Assembly: GCA_028281235.1 (NCBI GenBank)
Contig: JANQKG010000001.1
Location: 87,069-151,068, forward strand
Direction: 5' to 3'
DNA length: 64,000 bases
Source: Afifellaceae bacterium
GTDB taxonomy: Bacteria; Pseudomonadota; Alphaproteobacteria; Rhizobiales; Afifellaceae
The translations under genes were made by a program, and so were the position numbers. The notes under the pieces are model-generated. The model saw only the letters and a program-made list of their open reading frames with translations. It was not told where the DNA came from and ran no database searches. This document shows, piece after piece, positions 38,908-46,750 of the stretch. The first letter of the stretch is position 1. Every line of letters starts with the position of its first letter.

Positions 38908-39267
38908 CTAGGCGGGCGCGGCGACGAATAGCTTGGACACTTTCCAGGCCTGTGTCACCAGCATGCCCAGCCAGTCCACCCTTTGCTTTAGCTTCTCGTA
39001 CCTGGCTTGGTCGGCTTCGCGAATTGCTTCCACGAGCTTTCTATCTGCCTCGCAGGCATCAGCGACCGCCTTCGCTCCTCTATCTGCCATCTCACGCCAC
39101 CGCTGAATATGAGAAGGATCGGAAAATTTCTCGCTAGCTACTTTAGACCTGGCGAAAGCTACATGTTCTCCAACCAAGCTTAGCTGTGCTTCGTTTGGCA
39201 AGTCGAACCTTGCGATCCGGTCCGCAGCCGCTGCGCCCCTGAACCGCCTTTCGAACTCTCCACACAA
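38908..39267 (-). CDS. Hypothetical protein, possibly C-terminal part of a frameshifted gene
   Basis: A 119-residue helical protein (SHIQRWREMADRGAKAVADAC). Its start lies inside the preceding frame of the same strand (39180-39560), with an 88-base overlap in another phase. Because the codon quality of this frame begins near 39270 while that of the other declines, the two may be one protein with a frameshift. No function is evident. Confidence 0.4.
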   Translation of the reverse strand: MCGEFERRFRGAAAADRIARFDLPNEAQLSLVGEHVAFARSKVASEKFSDPSHIQRWREMADRGAKAVADACEADRKLVEAIREADQARYEKLKQRVDWLGMLVTQAWKVSKLFVAAPA

Positions 39268-39560
39268 AAATTGTGGCTTTCCTGCAAACCTTCTAGACCT
39301 GCCTTCCAGTAGTTTCTGACATCCTCGTCTATCTTTTTGGCATAATCAGCTAAACCACCAATATTAAGATTGATCTTGTCCAGAAATGCTTCTTTAGTAT
39401 GATATTCGAACGTATATCTTGCGCCAGTGAACGCCGTGAAAGTCACCGCCGAAAGGTGCACAGAGTTGAATTGCGGAACCAGCGCTTCGAGGTATTTCTT
39501 TTCGAGCTCGCTATAGAACTTGCCGACCGGAATAGTGCGGACAGGTGGCCCCTTCATCAC
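39180..39560 (-). CDS. Hypothetical protein of a small AT-rich operon
   Basis: A 126-residue protein, MMKGPPVRTIPVGKFYSELE, that starts in an ATGA overlap with the stop of the preceding gene (39557-39560), so translation is probably coupled. The last 30 residues are Ser/Gly/Cys-rich and look out of frame compared with the rest. I recognise no family. Confidence 0.5.
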   Translation of the reverse strand: MMKGPPVRTIPVGKFYSELEKKYLEALVPQFNSVHLSAVTFTAFTGARYTFEYHTKEAFLDKINLNIGGLADYAKKIDEDVRNYWKAGLEGLQESHNFCVESSKGGSGAQRLRTGSQGSTCQTKHS

Positions 39561-39958
39561 CGGCTTGGCCCGCCAGCAAGGAATCGTCGATGAGCAATCT
39601 CCACTTCACGCCGATGTTCAGGCGTGTCGCTGGTCAACTTAATACCGCTATCCCTCTCGTAGGATTCAATGTATTCGTCGAACTTCTTCTTATGCTCATC
39701 TAGCTTCGCCCTTAAGAAATCGTCCGTTACGTCAGCAGGAGACACACCGTAGCGTTTGGCGCTCATCGCCCTACCTATTTTCCTTATTTCTTCCATATCG
39801 TCAATATACTCATCATTTATATTATCGTCAACGATTTCTTTATCAGTATTACTGAATATACCTCTGCCCAAATACAGCCTCACAGATATGAAAGTGTTCA
39901 TAAAGGCACGTATCGCCAGACGAAGGCGCCCAAAAATGGATGTCTTTGTGTCGGCCAT
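39557..39958 (-). CDS. Hypothetical protein, first gene of a small AT-rich operon
   Basis: A 133-residue acidic protein with an N-terminal amphipathic helix (FGRLRLAIRAFMNTFIS), followed by charged helices. It has a lower GC content than its neighbours, which suggests transfer from another source. Upstream (39960-40090) there is no clear gene. No domain is recognised; the operon overlap with the next gene supports it as a real gene. Confidence 0.55.
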   Translation of the reverse strand: MADTKTSIFGRLRLAIRAFMNTFISVRLYLGRGIFSNTDKEIVDDNINDEYIDDMEEIRKIGRAMSAKRYGVSPADVTDDFLRAKLDEHKKKFDEYIESYERDSGIKLTSDTPEHRREVEIAHRRFLAGGPSR

Positions 39959-40098
39959 CGCAGATGCTCCGTGGCAGAACTTAGCTGATGGATGATCCTC
40001 TGAAAACCCGGCAAACGTTGGCGCTCGAGGTCTGGCGTAGAGCTACGCACCGGTATGACATGCGCTTGGGACAGGGAGCGAAAGTAGTCTACGTGAGA

Positions 40099-40123
40099 AG
40101 ATGCGCCCCTTGCGGGCGCATCT
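40099..40123. terminator. Hairpin after the 40138-40443 gene
   Basis: A perfect 10-bp inverted repeat (AGATGCGCCC, 5-base loop, GGGCGCATCT) lies 15 bases after the stop of the minus-strand gene. There is no long T-run, so the terminator call is moderate. Confidence 0.5.
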
Positions 40124-40137
40124 CACTGGCCTGAAGC

Positions 40138-40443
40138 CTAAGTCTCGGCTTCGTCACCGGTTTCGGCCTCGACTTCGTCATCGGCTTCGGTCTCGTCGAT
40201 CCCACCCTGACCGCCGTCGTCCTCATCTTCCCTGGGCGGGAGGAGCACGATGCGTCCGTCGAAGTCGACAGGCAGCACGTTGAGGAAGATGGTAAGGCCA
40301 TCGCCGTTCCTGTGTTCCCACACACCGCCGAGGCGGGTCCAAAACTTGCGGCCGCGGCCGGCGTCCGAGACATGATACGCGATCATCACGGGAGGATTGG
40401 GTTCGCGGTTCTGTTTGCGGTTATTGGTTTGGTTGCGTGCCAT
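40138..40443 (-). CDS. Conserved-looking small protein with acidic tail
   Basis: A 101-residue protein. The N-terminus is basic and Asn-rich (MARNQTNNRKQNREPNPP), the centre reads IAYHVSDAGRGRKFWTRLGG and LTIFLNVLPVDFDGRIVLLP, and the last 30 residues are mostly Asp and Glu. It resembles small proteins carried by plasmids and islands of Hyphomicrobiales with no known function. A ribosome site (AGGA) precedes it. Confidence 0.6.
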   Translation of the reverse strand: MARNQTNNRKQNREPNPPVMIAYHVSDAGRGRKFWTRLGGVWEHRNGDGLTIFLNVLPVDFDGRIVLLPPREDEDDGGQGGIDETEADDEVEAETGDEAET

Positions 40444-40968
40444 GGTTCTATCCTTTCTGTTTGGGTTGGCTCGAAACGCCTTTCCGATGGCCGGCGGCCA
40501 AGACGGCGGATCAAGGAGGGGCTCCCGATGAGGGCCCCCGCATAGCGGGGATGCGTTGGGATGCCTTGATCGGCTGGCGACGCCGGTCAGGTTGGCGTTC
40601 GCATTGAGCCGACCCTGTCAGGAAGGTCAGAGCTGCAAAGGCACGACGCGCCCAAACCAGGCGCACCGGGCAGAAACGCCTATCCGCAAGGCCCATGTGA
40701 TCCTGCCGGATCGTGTCCGCGACGCAGCGCGCTGCTCAGTTTGCCCTCCGACGGGCACGGGATGAGCGGCGAAAGAACGGCAGGCTGTTCCATCCGAATG
40801 AGTGCCAGTGCATGACTTATCATCACTGCGAATCCGCACGTGAAGTGAAATTACGGGCAGGCCGGCGATCTGGAAGCGGGCGGACATCCACAAGCCGTAG
40901 ATGGCGGTGAGGAAGCCGCCGCCGGGCGCCGTGAAGCCAACCACGTCCGGCCCGCAGGTGCGCCTGCC
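40444..40968. other. Intergenic stretch, possibly with a decayed gene fragment
   Basis: No confident gene. A minus-strand frame starting with GTG at 40944 has a good coding-like beginning (TAPGGGFLTAIYGLWMSARF) but turns into unlikely sequence after about 40 residues; it may be a truncated remnant. Nothing else is recognised. Confidence 0.35.
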
Positions 40969-41388
40969 TTATGACTTGTCCTGTGCGGCCTCGCGCAGTG
41001 CGATCGCCGCCTGCTCAAGCGACTCGCGGTCGTCGACGATGCGCTCCGCGGTCCGCGCCGCGCGTGCATAAACCGCGATTGTGCAGGTCGGATTGAAGGA
41101 GCGGTCGCGCTCGACCGGGAGACCCAGAGGGCCACGCAGGGCTTCCAGTTCGCTGATGCGGACGTAGCCCAATTCAGGGAAACCAAGACCGAGATCGCAA
41201 AGACCAAATGCGATGTCGTTATCGCCTGTTGAAAGCTCGGTCAGAATCCACGTCGCCGCCGCATCCGGGGTGAACAGCTTGACGACCGGAATGAAGTCCG
41301 GATCGGCCAGGCCTTCCTCATCGAGTTTGAGCCTTACGCGCCCGTTCGTGATCAGCCGGTCCTGCAGTTGTTGGGTGAGCAGTTTCAT
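40969..41388 (-). CDS. DUF2958 domain protein
   Basis: A 139-residue protein that fits DUF2958: QDRLITNGRVRLKLDEEGLADPDF-type start, the centre VKLFTPDAAATWILTEL, and FGLCDLGLGFPELGYVRISE. The family is common on plasmids and conjugative elements; its function is unknown. An AAGGAGG ribosome site precedes the start. It lies downstream of the second relaxase on the same strand, with a 186-base gap. Confidence 0.8.
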   Translation of the reverse strand: MKLLTQQLQDRLITNGRVRLKLDEEGLADPDFIPVVKLFTPDAAATWILTELSTGDNDIAFGLCDLGLGFPELGYVRISELEALRGPLGLPVERDRSFNPTCTIAVYARAARTAERIVDDRESLEQAAIALREAAQDKS

Positions 41389-41574
41389 CGTCTTCCTCCT
41401 TTGTTGGTTTTCAAAGGAGGAGGACCAGCCGCGCAGCGCCGACCTGTCACCGAACGGACGTGAGGGAAACGCCAGCGCGCGTTGACAGCTAGAGGTGCGT
41501 GGCTATCCGGGTCTGACGGAAGAAAACCAACAAAGGACGGCGGGAGCGCTGCGGCTAAACCGGACAGTCCGCGA

Positions 41575-43194
41575 TCAGCTCACGCCCGGACAGACGGATG
41601 GCACGGGTTTGTGCCCGGCCTGATCAACACCTTCAGGAACGCGGCGGTCTTCGCCGGGAAGCCTTTCGGCGACCACCGACGTGATGTCGAGGGCGTTGTC
41701 CCGGAACACGGAACGGGTCTCGTATCCGGCCGCGGTGATGATCACAGGCGCTGAAATTGCATTCTTCGCCGCCGTGATCTCGGTGGCGTTCAGGCGTAGA
41801 TCGACGAGCGGGCTGGTAACCGGAAAGGCGGTGATGTCAGCGGCGTTCTCATGAAACGCTTGCCAGCCGGGCACAAACCGCCCCTGCCCTTCATATGTCA
41901 CCGTCAGGCCAGCGCTGCCGCGCCGCACCGGATCGTCCGTGTCGGTCCGTTCTCCGAACTCACGGAAGAACGTCTGCTCCTCGCGGCGTTCGAGCCGTTC
42001 CAGCGCAAGGTAGCGGCGGCGCAGCTCCGCCGCTTCGTTCTCATGGCGCCTGCGCACGCTCGCCATCAGCGCCGTGTGTTGCTCCTTCATAAAGCGCCTG
42101 CGACGCTTCTCGTAGTATTCGACTAGCTGGCGGATGAAGGCGATCTTCTTAAGATACAAGGCCAGCCCGACAGCTCTGCGGCGGCGCCGGGTGGTCTTAC
42201 GTTCTTTCTCCGCCTCGATATGTGCGAGCAGCACCTTCCATTCATGCATATGGCGGATTTTCATCGCCTGCCACAGCAGGTCGAGCGCGGCGCGGCGCTT
42301 CCGCTGCACGGCCTGCAGCCGCTCGCGCGCAGCTTTCGCCCGCGCCTTTTTCTTTTGGCATTCCCTGCGGGCGTCCTGCCGCGCCGCTGCGCGCCGCAGC
42401 ATCAGTGCTTTCGCGCGCTCGACGGGCGGAAGGTCCGCGAGATTCAATCCCTCAAGCTTTTTCTTGACGTCCCTTGTCTTGGCCCCGTCGATCTGACGGG
42501 CAAGGCTGTGAACATCGCCGGCAAGGTCGACGACGACGTACACACGTTTGTCGCCGCGGGCGAGCGTGTAACCGGCCTCCTCCAGCGCGCTCGCGAAGGA
42601 CGAAGCGGAATCGCAGTGGCGGTAGCAGGCGGTGATAGCGCGCCGGCGTTCCCCGCGAGAGAGGCCGGAGCGTTCCTCCATCGCCTTTTCCGCCCGCGAC
42701 GGCGGTTTCGGGCCATCGAACCGGGCAGCGCCGCGGTCCTCGGCAAGACCCGGCGGCAGCGGCGTGCCGAATTCAGCCGCCAGCTCCTGTGCGCAGCGCC
42801 GCAGCTTCTGGCGGTCGTATGACAGGTGGATCGCCTTCATGCGCTTTGCGTCAACCCGCGACCACACGATGTGGCAGTGCTCGCGCCCTTTCTTGACGTG
42901 AAACACGATGATGCGGGGCTGCCCAACGAAGCCGAGGCGCTCCTCCAGAAGCGCGAAAGCCCGCGCATATTGCTCCCGCGTCAGGGGCTCGGGGGGATTG
43001 ATGAAGGCGGCGTAGACACCTTCGGTTGCTTTTGTGCCGACTGCGATCGCTTCGAACTCGGCGAGCGCGCCGTCAATGTCGGCGGCGATCGCACCGGTTA
43101 CTTCGGCGATCTCGATCGCATCGTTGTCAGCGGCATTCTGCAAATGCGCGGCGAGCCAGCGCGTGTTGCCTGTCTGAAGACCCGAAATGATCAC
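41575..43194 (-). CDS. Second relaxase, MobP/VirD2-type
   Basis: A 539-residue relaxase/mobilization nuclease. The N-terminal domain has LAAHLQNAADNDAIEIAEV, the GxxE-like region and the histidine motif FHVKKGREHCHIVWSRVD, which corresponds to the metal-binding HxH of this family. The middle and C-terminus are Arg-rich helices. I prefer the GTG at 43194, which overlaps the stop of the MobC-like gene (GTGA), over the longer frame to 43233. It is a different family from the relaxase at 34741-36234. Confidence 0.85.
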   Translation of the reverse strand: MIISGLQTGNTRWLAAHLQNAADNDAIEIAEVTGAIAADIDGALAEFEAIAVGTKATEGVYAAFINPPEPLTREQYARAFALLEERLGFVGQPRIIVFHVKKGREHCHIVWSRVDAKRMKAIHLSYDRQKLRRCAQELAAEFGTPLPPGLAEDRGAARFDGPKPPSRAEKAMEERSGLSRGERRRAITACYRHCDSASSFASALEEAGYTLARGDKRVYVVVDLAGDVHSLARQIDGAKTRDVKKKLEGLNLADLPPVERAKALMLRRAAARQDARRECQKKKARAKAARERLQAVQRKRRAALDLLWQAMKIRHMHEWKVLLAHIEAEKERKTTRRRRRAVGLALYLKKIAFIRQLVEYYEKRRRRFMKEQHTALMASVRRRHENEAAELRRRYLALERLERREEQTFFREFGERTDTDDPVRRGSAGLTVTYEGQGRFVPGWQAFHENAADITAFPVTSPLVDLRLNATEITAAKNAISAPVIITAAGYETRSVFRDNALDITSVVAERLPGEDRRVPEGVDQAGHKPVPSVCPGVS

Positions 43195-43529
43195 GGCTTT
43201 CGCCCCAGGGCTTCGAAGATAATGATGCGACACTCGTTGAGGTCATTGATCGCTGTCTCGGCGAGCCGGGGATCGGCAAGGTGCGCTGCGTCCCGAAATG
43301 CGTCGGCTGTCCTGCCCATTGTCGCGAGAAGCTGCGCGGTGGCCTTATGGTCAACGGACGGGCGCCTGGCGCCGCGAGGCAGCGGGAAATCCAGCGCTGC
43401 CGATTTGAGAAAGGTTGAGATCGAAACGCCGGCGACGTCCACCTTCGTCATGAAGAGCGCGTTTTCGACGGGCGTGAAACAGGCCGTATGCCGCACGAGC
43501 CGCCGCTTCCTACTGTCCTCATCCGTCAT
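43191..43529 (-). CDS. MobC-like relaxosome accessory protein
   Basis: A 112-residue protein with a ribbon-helix-helix-like N-terminus (RRLVRHTACFTPVENALFM and VDVAGVSISTFLKSAAL), as in MobC proteins that help the relaxase at oriT. The start ATG at 43529 follows AAGGAGGACGC. The stop overlaps the relaxase start, showing coupling. The assignment relies on context plus pattern. Confidence 0.7.
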   Translation of the reverse strand: MTDEDSRKRRLVRHTACFTPVENALFMTKVDVAGVSISTFLKSAALDFPLPRGARRPSVDHKATAQLLATMGRTADAFRDAAHLADPRLAETAINDLNECRIIIFEALGRKP

Positions 43530-44403
43530 GCGTCCTCCTTCGCAGCATGGCCCGTTCAATGCGGCCGGTGAGCTTTGATCGCGATCCAACGGCGACGCGT
43601 TGGTCATGGGGTTCCACCACGGCGAATGCAGTGGCCATTGCCGCGCGCTCATCGCATTGCGCGGCATGGAGGGGAGAACGGGTCTCCCCCTGGTCGATGG
43701 TCCGGGAGAGCGAAATCGTCCCGGTCGTGGTCCAGGGCGCGGAAAGCCACTGGTCAGGTTTCCAAAGGGCGCGACGGCTCTTTGGTCCGGGGACACACGC
43801 CATTCGCATTGTGCAATGCAGAATGCGCGGTGTGCGCCGGATTGTGTTGCGCTTTGCGGGCATCTGCCCCGCCTGCAATGCGATCCACACGGCCGGGCCG
43901 GTCAGGATCGCAGTTAAGCGCAGCACGTGGGTGCACCAGTCCTCGATGGACAAGGCAGCCGCATCAGCCGGGGGTGTAACGGGGGCCGGCGAATGAGGCC
44001 CCCTCAAGGTGCGCGCGAGAGGTTATGAACGCGCACACCTTGTATCAACCCTCAGGCTATCTATTGACTTTACGCAATACTACTAAAAATTGTATTAATA
44101 ATAGATCATATATAGTATAGATAGTGCGATGCAGTTTATACGACTACTCTTATTGATCGATGTAATGGTGAAGATATTTTCTTATTCTCTAATGCGCCAT
44201 AATAGCTGACTTCTATTTAAGCCCGCTTCTCGCGATGTCGCAACGAACATCCCCGGAGTGCAGCACAAACGCTTCCGGCGCAACAAACCTTCTTCGAACT
44301 TTTCGCTGACCTTGCAATCTAAGCGATCATTGTCATACTATCTACGCGATAATCCGGAACGGTACGCTTAGGCGTTTCGCATGCCTCTTGTGGGAGATAC
44401 ACG
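43530..44403. other. Intergenic region with AT-rich promoter zone for the radical SAM cassette
   Basis: About 870 bases without a confident gene. The left half (43530-44000) is GC-rich with overlapping frames on both strands (including a 162-residue minus frame that overlaps mobC) but none has a clear ribosome site. It probably contains the second transfer origin. From 44030 to 44220 the sequence is very AT-rich and must include the promoter of the rightward cassette. Confidence 0.4.
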
Positions 44404-44886
44404 ATGGCGAACTTCACGATCCGAGAACTCGGAAAGGCGCTCGCAGATTCCGGCATAGTCTCCAAGGCCGGCGCTACGAGGCTGCGCCAGGCTTTGGCAG
44501 CCGCCGCCGAAGAAAAAGCCGGCGTCCGGCCTTCGAATCCTATGGTTCGAGTAAGTCTAGACAAGGGGGAGTACATTCCGCGTTTCCTGGAAGGAACACC
44601 AGGCGTTGATGGCCGCGCGGGCGAACTCGCAGCGGCGGACTGGAGCAGAAGCTGGATCAACGTCAGTGTGTGGACCCGCGAGTGGCATAACAACAAGGCT
44701 GATACTTTTGGCTTCCTCAAAGGAGATAGCGATTCCTTACGTGCTGACATTGCCGCCATCTCATTTTCTCCGGAAGAACTGGAAATTCTTGCGGAAGCCG
44801 GAGTGTCCATAGAGACCCTCCGAGCCGCTTTGCATTCTGGCGACGGCGACTACCGGCCCGATGATAAAGGAGGAAAGAAGAGATAG
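44404..44886 (+). CDS. Trp-rich 160-residue protein, possible substrate or partner of the radical SAM enzyme
   Basis: The first gene of the cassette has a clear ribosome site (GGGAG) before its ATG. No family is recognised. The N-terminal 45 residues are helical (RELGKALADSGIVSKAGATR). A stretch at 80-96 has four Trp residues and two W-x-N tripeptides (W84-I-N86 and W94-H-N96), the kind of aromatic-x-Asn pattern cross-linked in some radical SAM peptides (cyclophane RiPPs). The tail is charged, ending KGGKKR. Its stop lies 26 bases beyond the start of the radical SAM gene, so the two genes overlap. Substrate role is inferred only. Confidence 0.65.
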   Translation: MANFTIRELGKALADSGIVSKAGATRLRQALAAAAEEKAGVRPSNPMVRVSLDKGEYIPRFLEGTPGVDGRAGELAAADWSRSWINVSVWTREWHNNKADTFGFLKGDSDSLRADIAAISFSPEELEILAEAGVSIETLRAALHSGDGDYRPDDKGGKKR

Positions 44887-46084
44887 AGGCCCGGCGAGCA
44901 GTTCCGCCAAAGAAGTTATAGGCGCCTTCTCATACGTATCGCGAGGACCAAATCTAGAGCGATTTATGACCGCATATATCGTCAAAATCACCCGTCACTG
45001 CAACATGCGGTGCACATACTGCCACGAATGGCGTGATTTTGGCGAGGACGCATCTATGTCCTTCTCCACTCTTATCCAATTCCTTAAGCGCGCAATAAAA
45101 GCCGACAAAAAAGTGCACTTCATATGGCACGGCGGAGAGCCGCTAATCTTGGGTCAATATTGGTTTTCAAAGATCTTGTTTTTTCAGCGGTCTGTATCAA
45201 CGAGCGCTCACCAAATACAGAACTCTATACAAACCAATGGACTTTTACTTGATAATGACTGGCTTGATTTTTTTGCATCCAACAATATTTCAATTGGCCT
45301 AAGCTTGGATGGCCCCGAGACGTTTCACGATAAAACACGCAAAAATTTGGCCGGCACAGGCACATATGAAAAGGTAAAACAGACCGTAGATCTGCTCAAT
45401 GCAAGAAATTCAACTTACGGCGCTCTTATAGTCCTTAATCACGAGCTGTTGCGGTATGGCGCGAAGAATCTATTGGACTGGGCCACGAGCCTTGGACTGC
45501 ACACAATATCATTGCTGCCTGTCCGGCCGAATAATCCGCGTCACGATTCTGGAAAAATGCTCACCGATGATTACGTGAGTGACAACGAATATGCAAATTA
45601 CTTACGAGATATATATGATGCAAGGCGCGCCCGCCCCGATTGCGAAATTCAGGTTAGGGAGCTGGATAGCATTATTGAATGCTTGTTCGGCGGAAGGCCC
45701 TCGGTTTGCGTGCTAGCAGGGGGGTGCGCCGGCGAGTACTTTGGCGTTGACCCCGATGGCTCGATTTATCACTGCGACAAGTATTCAGAAGAGCCGGATT
45801 ATCGAATCGGCCACGTTAAAGACGAGAATTTAGCCTCCTTAAAACATCATAGTGTCGTAAGAAAATTGGCCCAAGAAAACTTGGCTGTTGAGGCTAAATG
45901 TCGTGAGAATTGTAAGTGGTTTCGTTTCTGTAATGGTGGATGCCCTCACGACCGATTTATCAGGTATTACTACCTAGGCGCCGAAGCGGCCGATGGATGT
46001 TGCGGTTGGGCGGACTGCATTGAACATATTGTTAATGCGGAACTGCCTATATACCCGTTATTGGAGAAGCATAATTGGCTTTGA
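44861..46084 (+). CDS. Radical SAM/SPASM enzyme of the novel cassette
   Basis: A 407-residue radical SAM protein. The cluster motif Cys47-x3-Cys51-x2-Cys54 reads CNMRCTYC, with the GGEPL glycine motif following. A SPASM domain at the C-terminus shows CAGEYFGVDPDGSIYHCDKY, then CRENCKWFRFC and NGGC, then CCGWADC, enough for two auxiliary iron-sulfur clusters. SPASM enzymes modify peptides or proteins (sactipeptide, cyclophane, sulfatase maturation). The ATG at 44861 overlaps the upstream gene; ATG 44966 is a possible shorter start. Codon usage is AT-rich compared with the island, so the cassette is likely of foreign origin. Confidence 0.9.
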   Translation: MIKEERRDRGPASSSAKEVIGAFSYVSRGPNLERFMTAYIVKITRHCNMRCTYCHEWRDFGEDASMSFSTLIQFLKRAIKADKKVHFIWHGGEPLILGQYWFSKILFFQRSVSTSAHQIQNSIQTNGLLLDNDWLDFFASNNISIGLSLDGPETFHDKTRKNLAGTGTYEKVKQTVDLLNARNSTYGALIVLNHELLRYGAKNLLDWATSLGLHTISLLPVRPNNPRHDSGKMLTDDYVSDNEYANYLRDIYDARRARPDCEIQVRELDSIIECLFGGRPSVCVLAGGCAGEYFGVDPDGSIYHCDKYSEEPDYRIGHVKDENLASLKHHSVVRKLAQENLAVEAKCRENCKWFRFCNGGCPHDRFIRYYYLGAEAADGCCGWADCIEHIVNAELPIYPLLEKHNWL

Positions 46085-46644
46085 TTGAATCAAACAACTA
46101 CGCGCTTGTTTCAGAGGCCGTCATAGAAATGCGCCACGCTCGGATTGGCAGGGGCCTAATTCTCATCGGTGAGCAAGGCATCGGAAAATCTACGCTGCTT
46201 AGGCAGATTCAATCGGACTATAGAAATCATACTTTTGTTCGATACTTTCCCGGACTAGAAGAGCTCGAGCGCCAAGAAGTGTTGATATCGGTATTTGACG
46301 ATTTGGATCAGTTTTCAGGAGAGAGAATCCTATTGTTTGATGAGTATGATGATTGTAATAGCTTGCGATTTATTAGTGAGAATTATCGGGATCGGGATGT
46401 AGTTTTGATCGCCACGAATATTGAAAATATTTATAAGAGAATGGATGCATACTATATGGCAATTAGGTTAAGGAAAGCAGGTGTGTCCGAAATCATAGCT
46501 TACTTGAAGTCGAACCTGGTGAGTGAAGGAGGTGAGGATCTTGTTGATGTGGTTGCAGAAGCTTTGCTCGAAGTTTCTGCTGGGAAGTACCGGGAGATGC
46601 AGGGGGTGCTTGATCGATTGCGCGCCGATTACATAGACGTGTAG
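46075..46644 (+). CDS. Small P-loop NTPase of the radical SAM cassette
   Basis: A 189-residue ATPase with Walker A GEQGIGKST (32-40) and a Walker B ILLFDEYDD region (Asp89-Glu90). The following sequence ENYRDRDVVLIATNIENIYKRMDAYYMAIRLRKAG resembles AAA-type sensor regions; quoted in parts. The start is TTG at 46075 (GGAGAAG before it) or TTG at 46081, both overlapping the radical SAM stop. It could drive conformational change or substrate delivery in the system. The family cannot be named; the length is unusually short for a complete AAA+ protein. Confidence 0.8.
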   Translation: MALIESNNYALVSEAVIEMRHARIGRGLILIGEQGIGKSTLLRQIQSDYRNHTFVRYFPGLEELERQEVLISVFDDLDQFSGERILLFDEYDDCNSLRFISENYRDRDVVLIATNIENIYKRMDAYYMAIRLRKAGVSEIIAYLKSNLVSEGGEDLVDVVAEALLEVSAGKYREMQGVLDRLRADYIDV

Positions 46645-46708
46645 CGCGGCGGTTGACTAGTTCGGTCGGACGCCTGCTTGTTTTCAACTCGAGGTCAGAG
46701 AATCGATC

Positions 46709-46740
46709 GGCGGGTGGCGCCGCCAGCGGCGCGACCCGCC
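46709..46740. terminator. Bidirectional terminator between the radical SAM cassette and parB
   Basis: A 15-bp inverted repeat with one mismatch (GGCGGGT-G-GCGCCGC, CA loop, GCGGCGC-G-ACCCGCC) between convergent genes. No strong T-run; the long GC stem is nevertheless suited to stop transcription from both sides. Confidence 0.65.
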
Positions 46741-46750
46741 CAAGGGAAGC

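Noticed and set aside
40627..40944. Minus-strand frame of 105 residues with a plausible first 30 residues
   Set aside because: The second half loses coding character and no ribosome site is seen; at best a remnant. It is mentioned in the intergenic entry.
43519..44007. A 162-residue minus-strand frame overlapping the MobC-like gene, and a 149-residue plus frame in the same DNA
   Set aside because: Both frames cover the same GC-rich DNA, lack ribosome sites and have mixed, unlikely compositions. One or neither may be real; the evidence does not separate them.
44235..44309. A 24-codon frame in the AT-rich leader of the radical SAM cassette, as a possible leader peptide
   Set aside because: There is no ribosome site and no conserved motif; it is likely chance.
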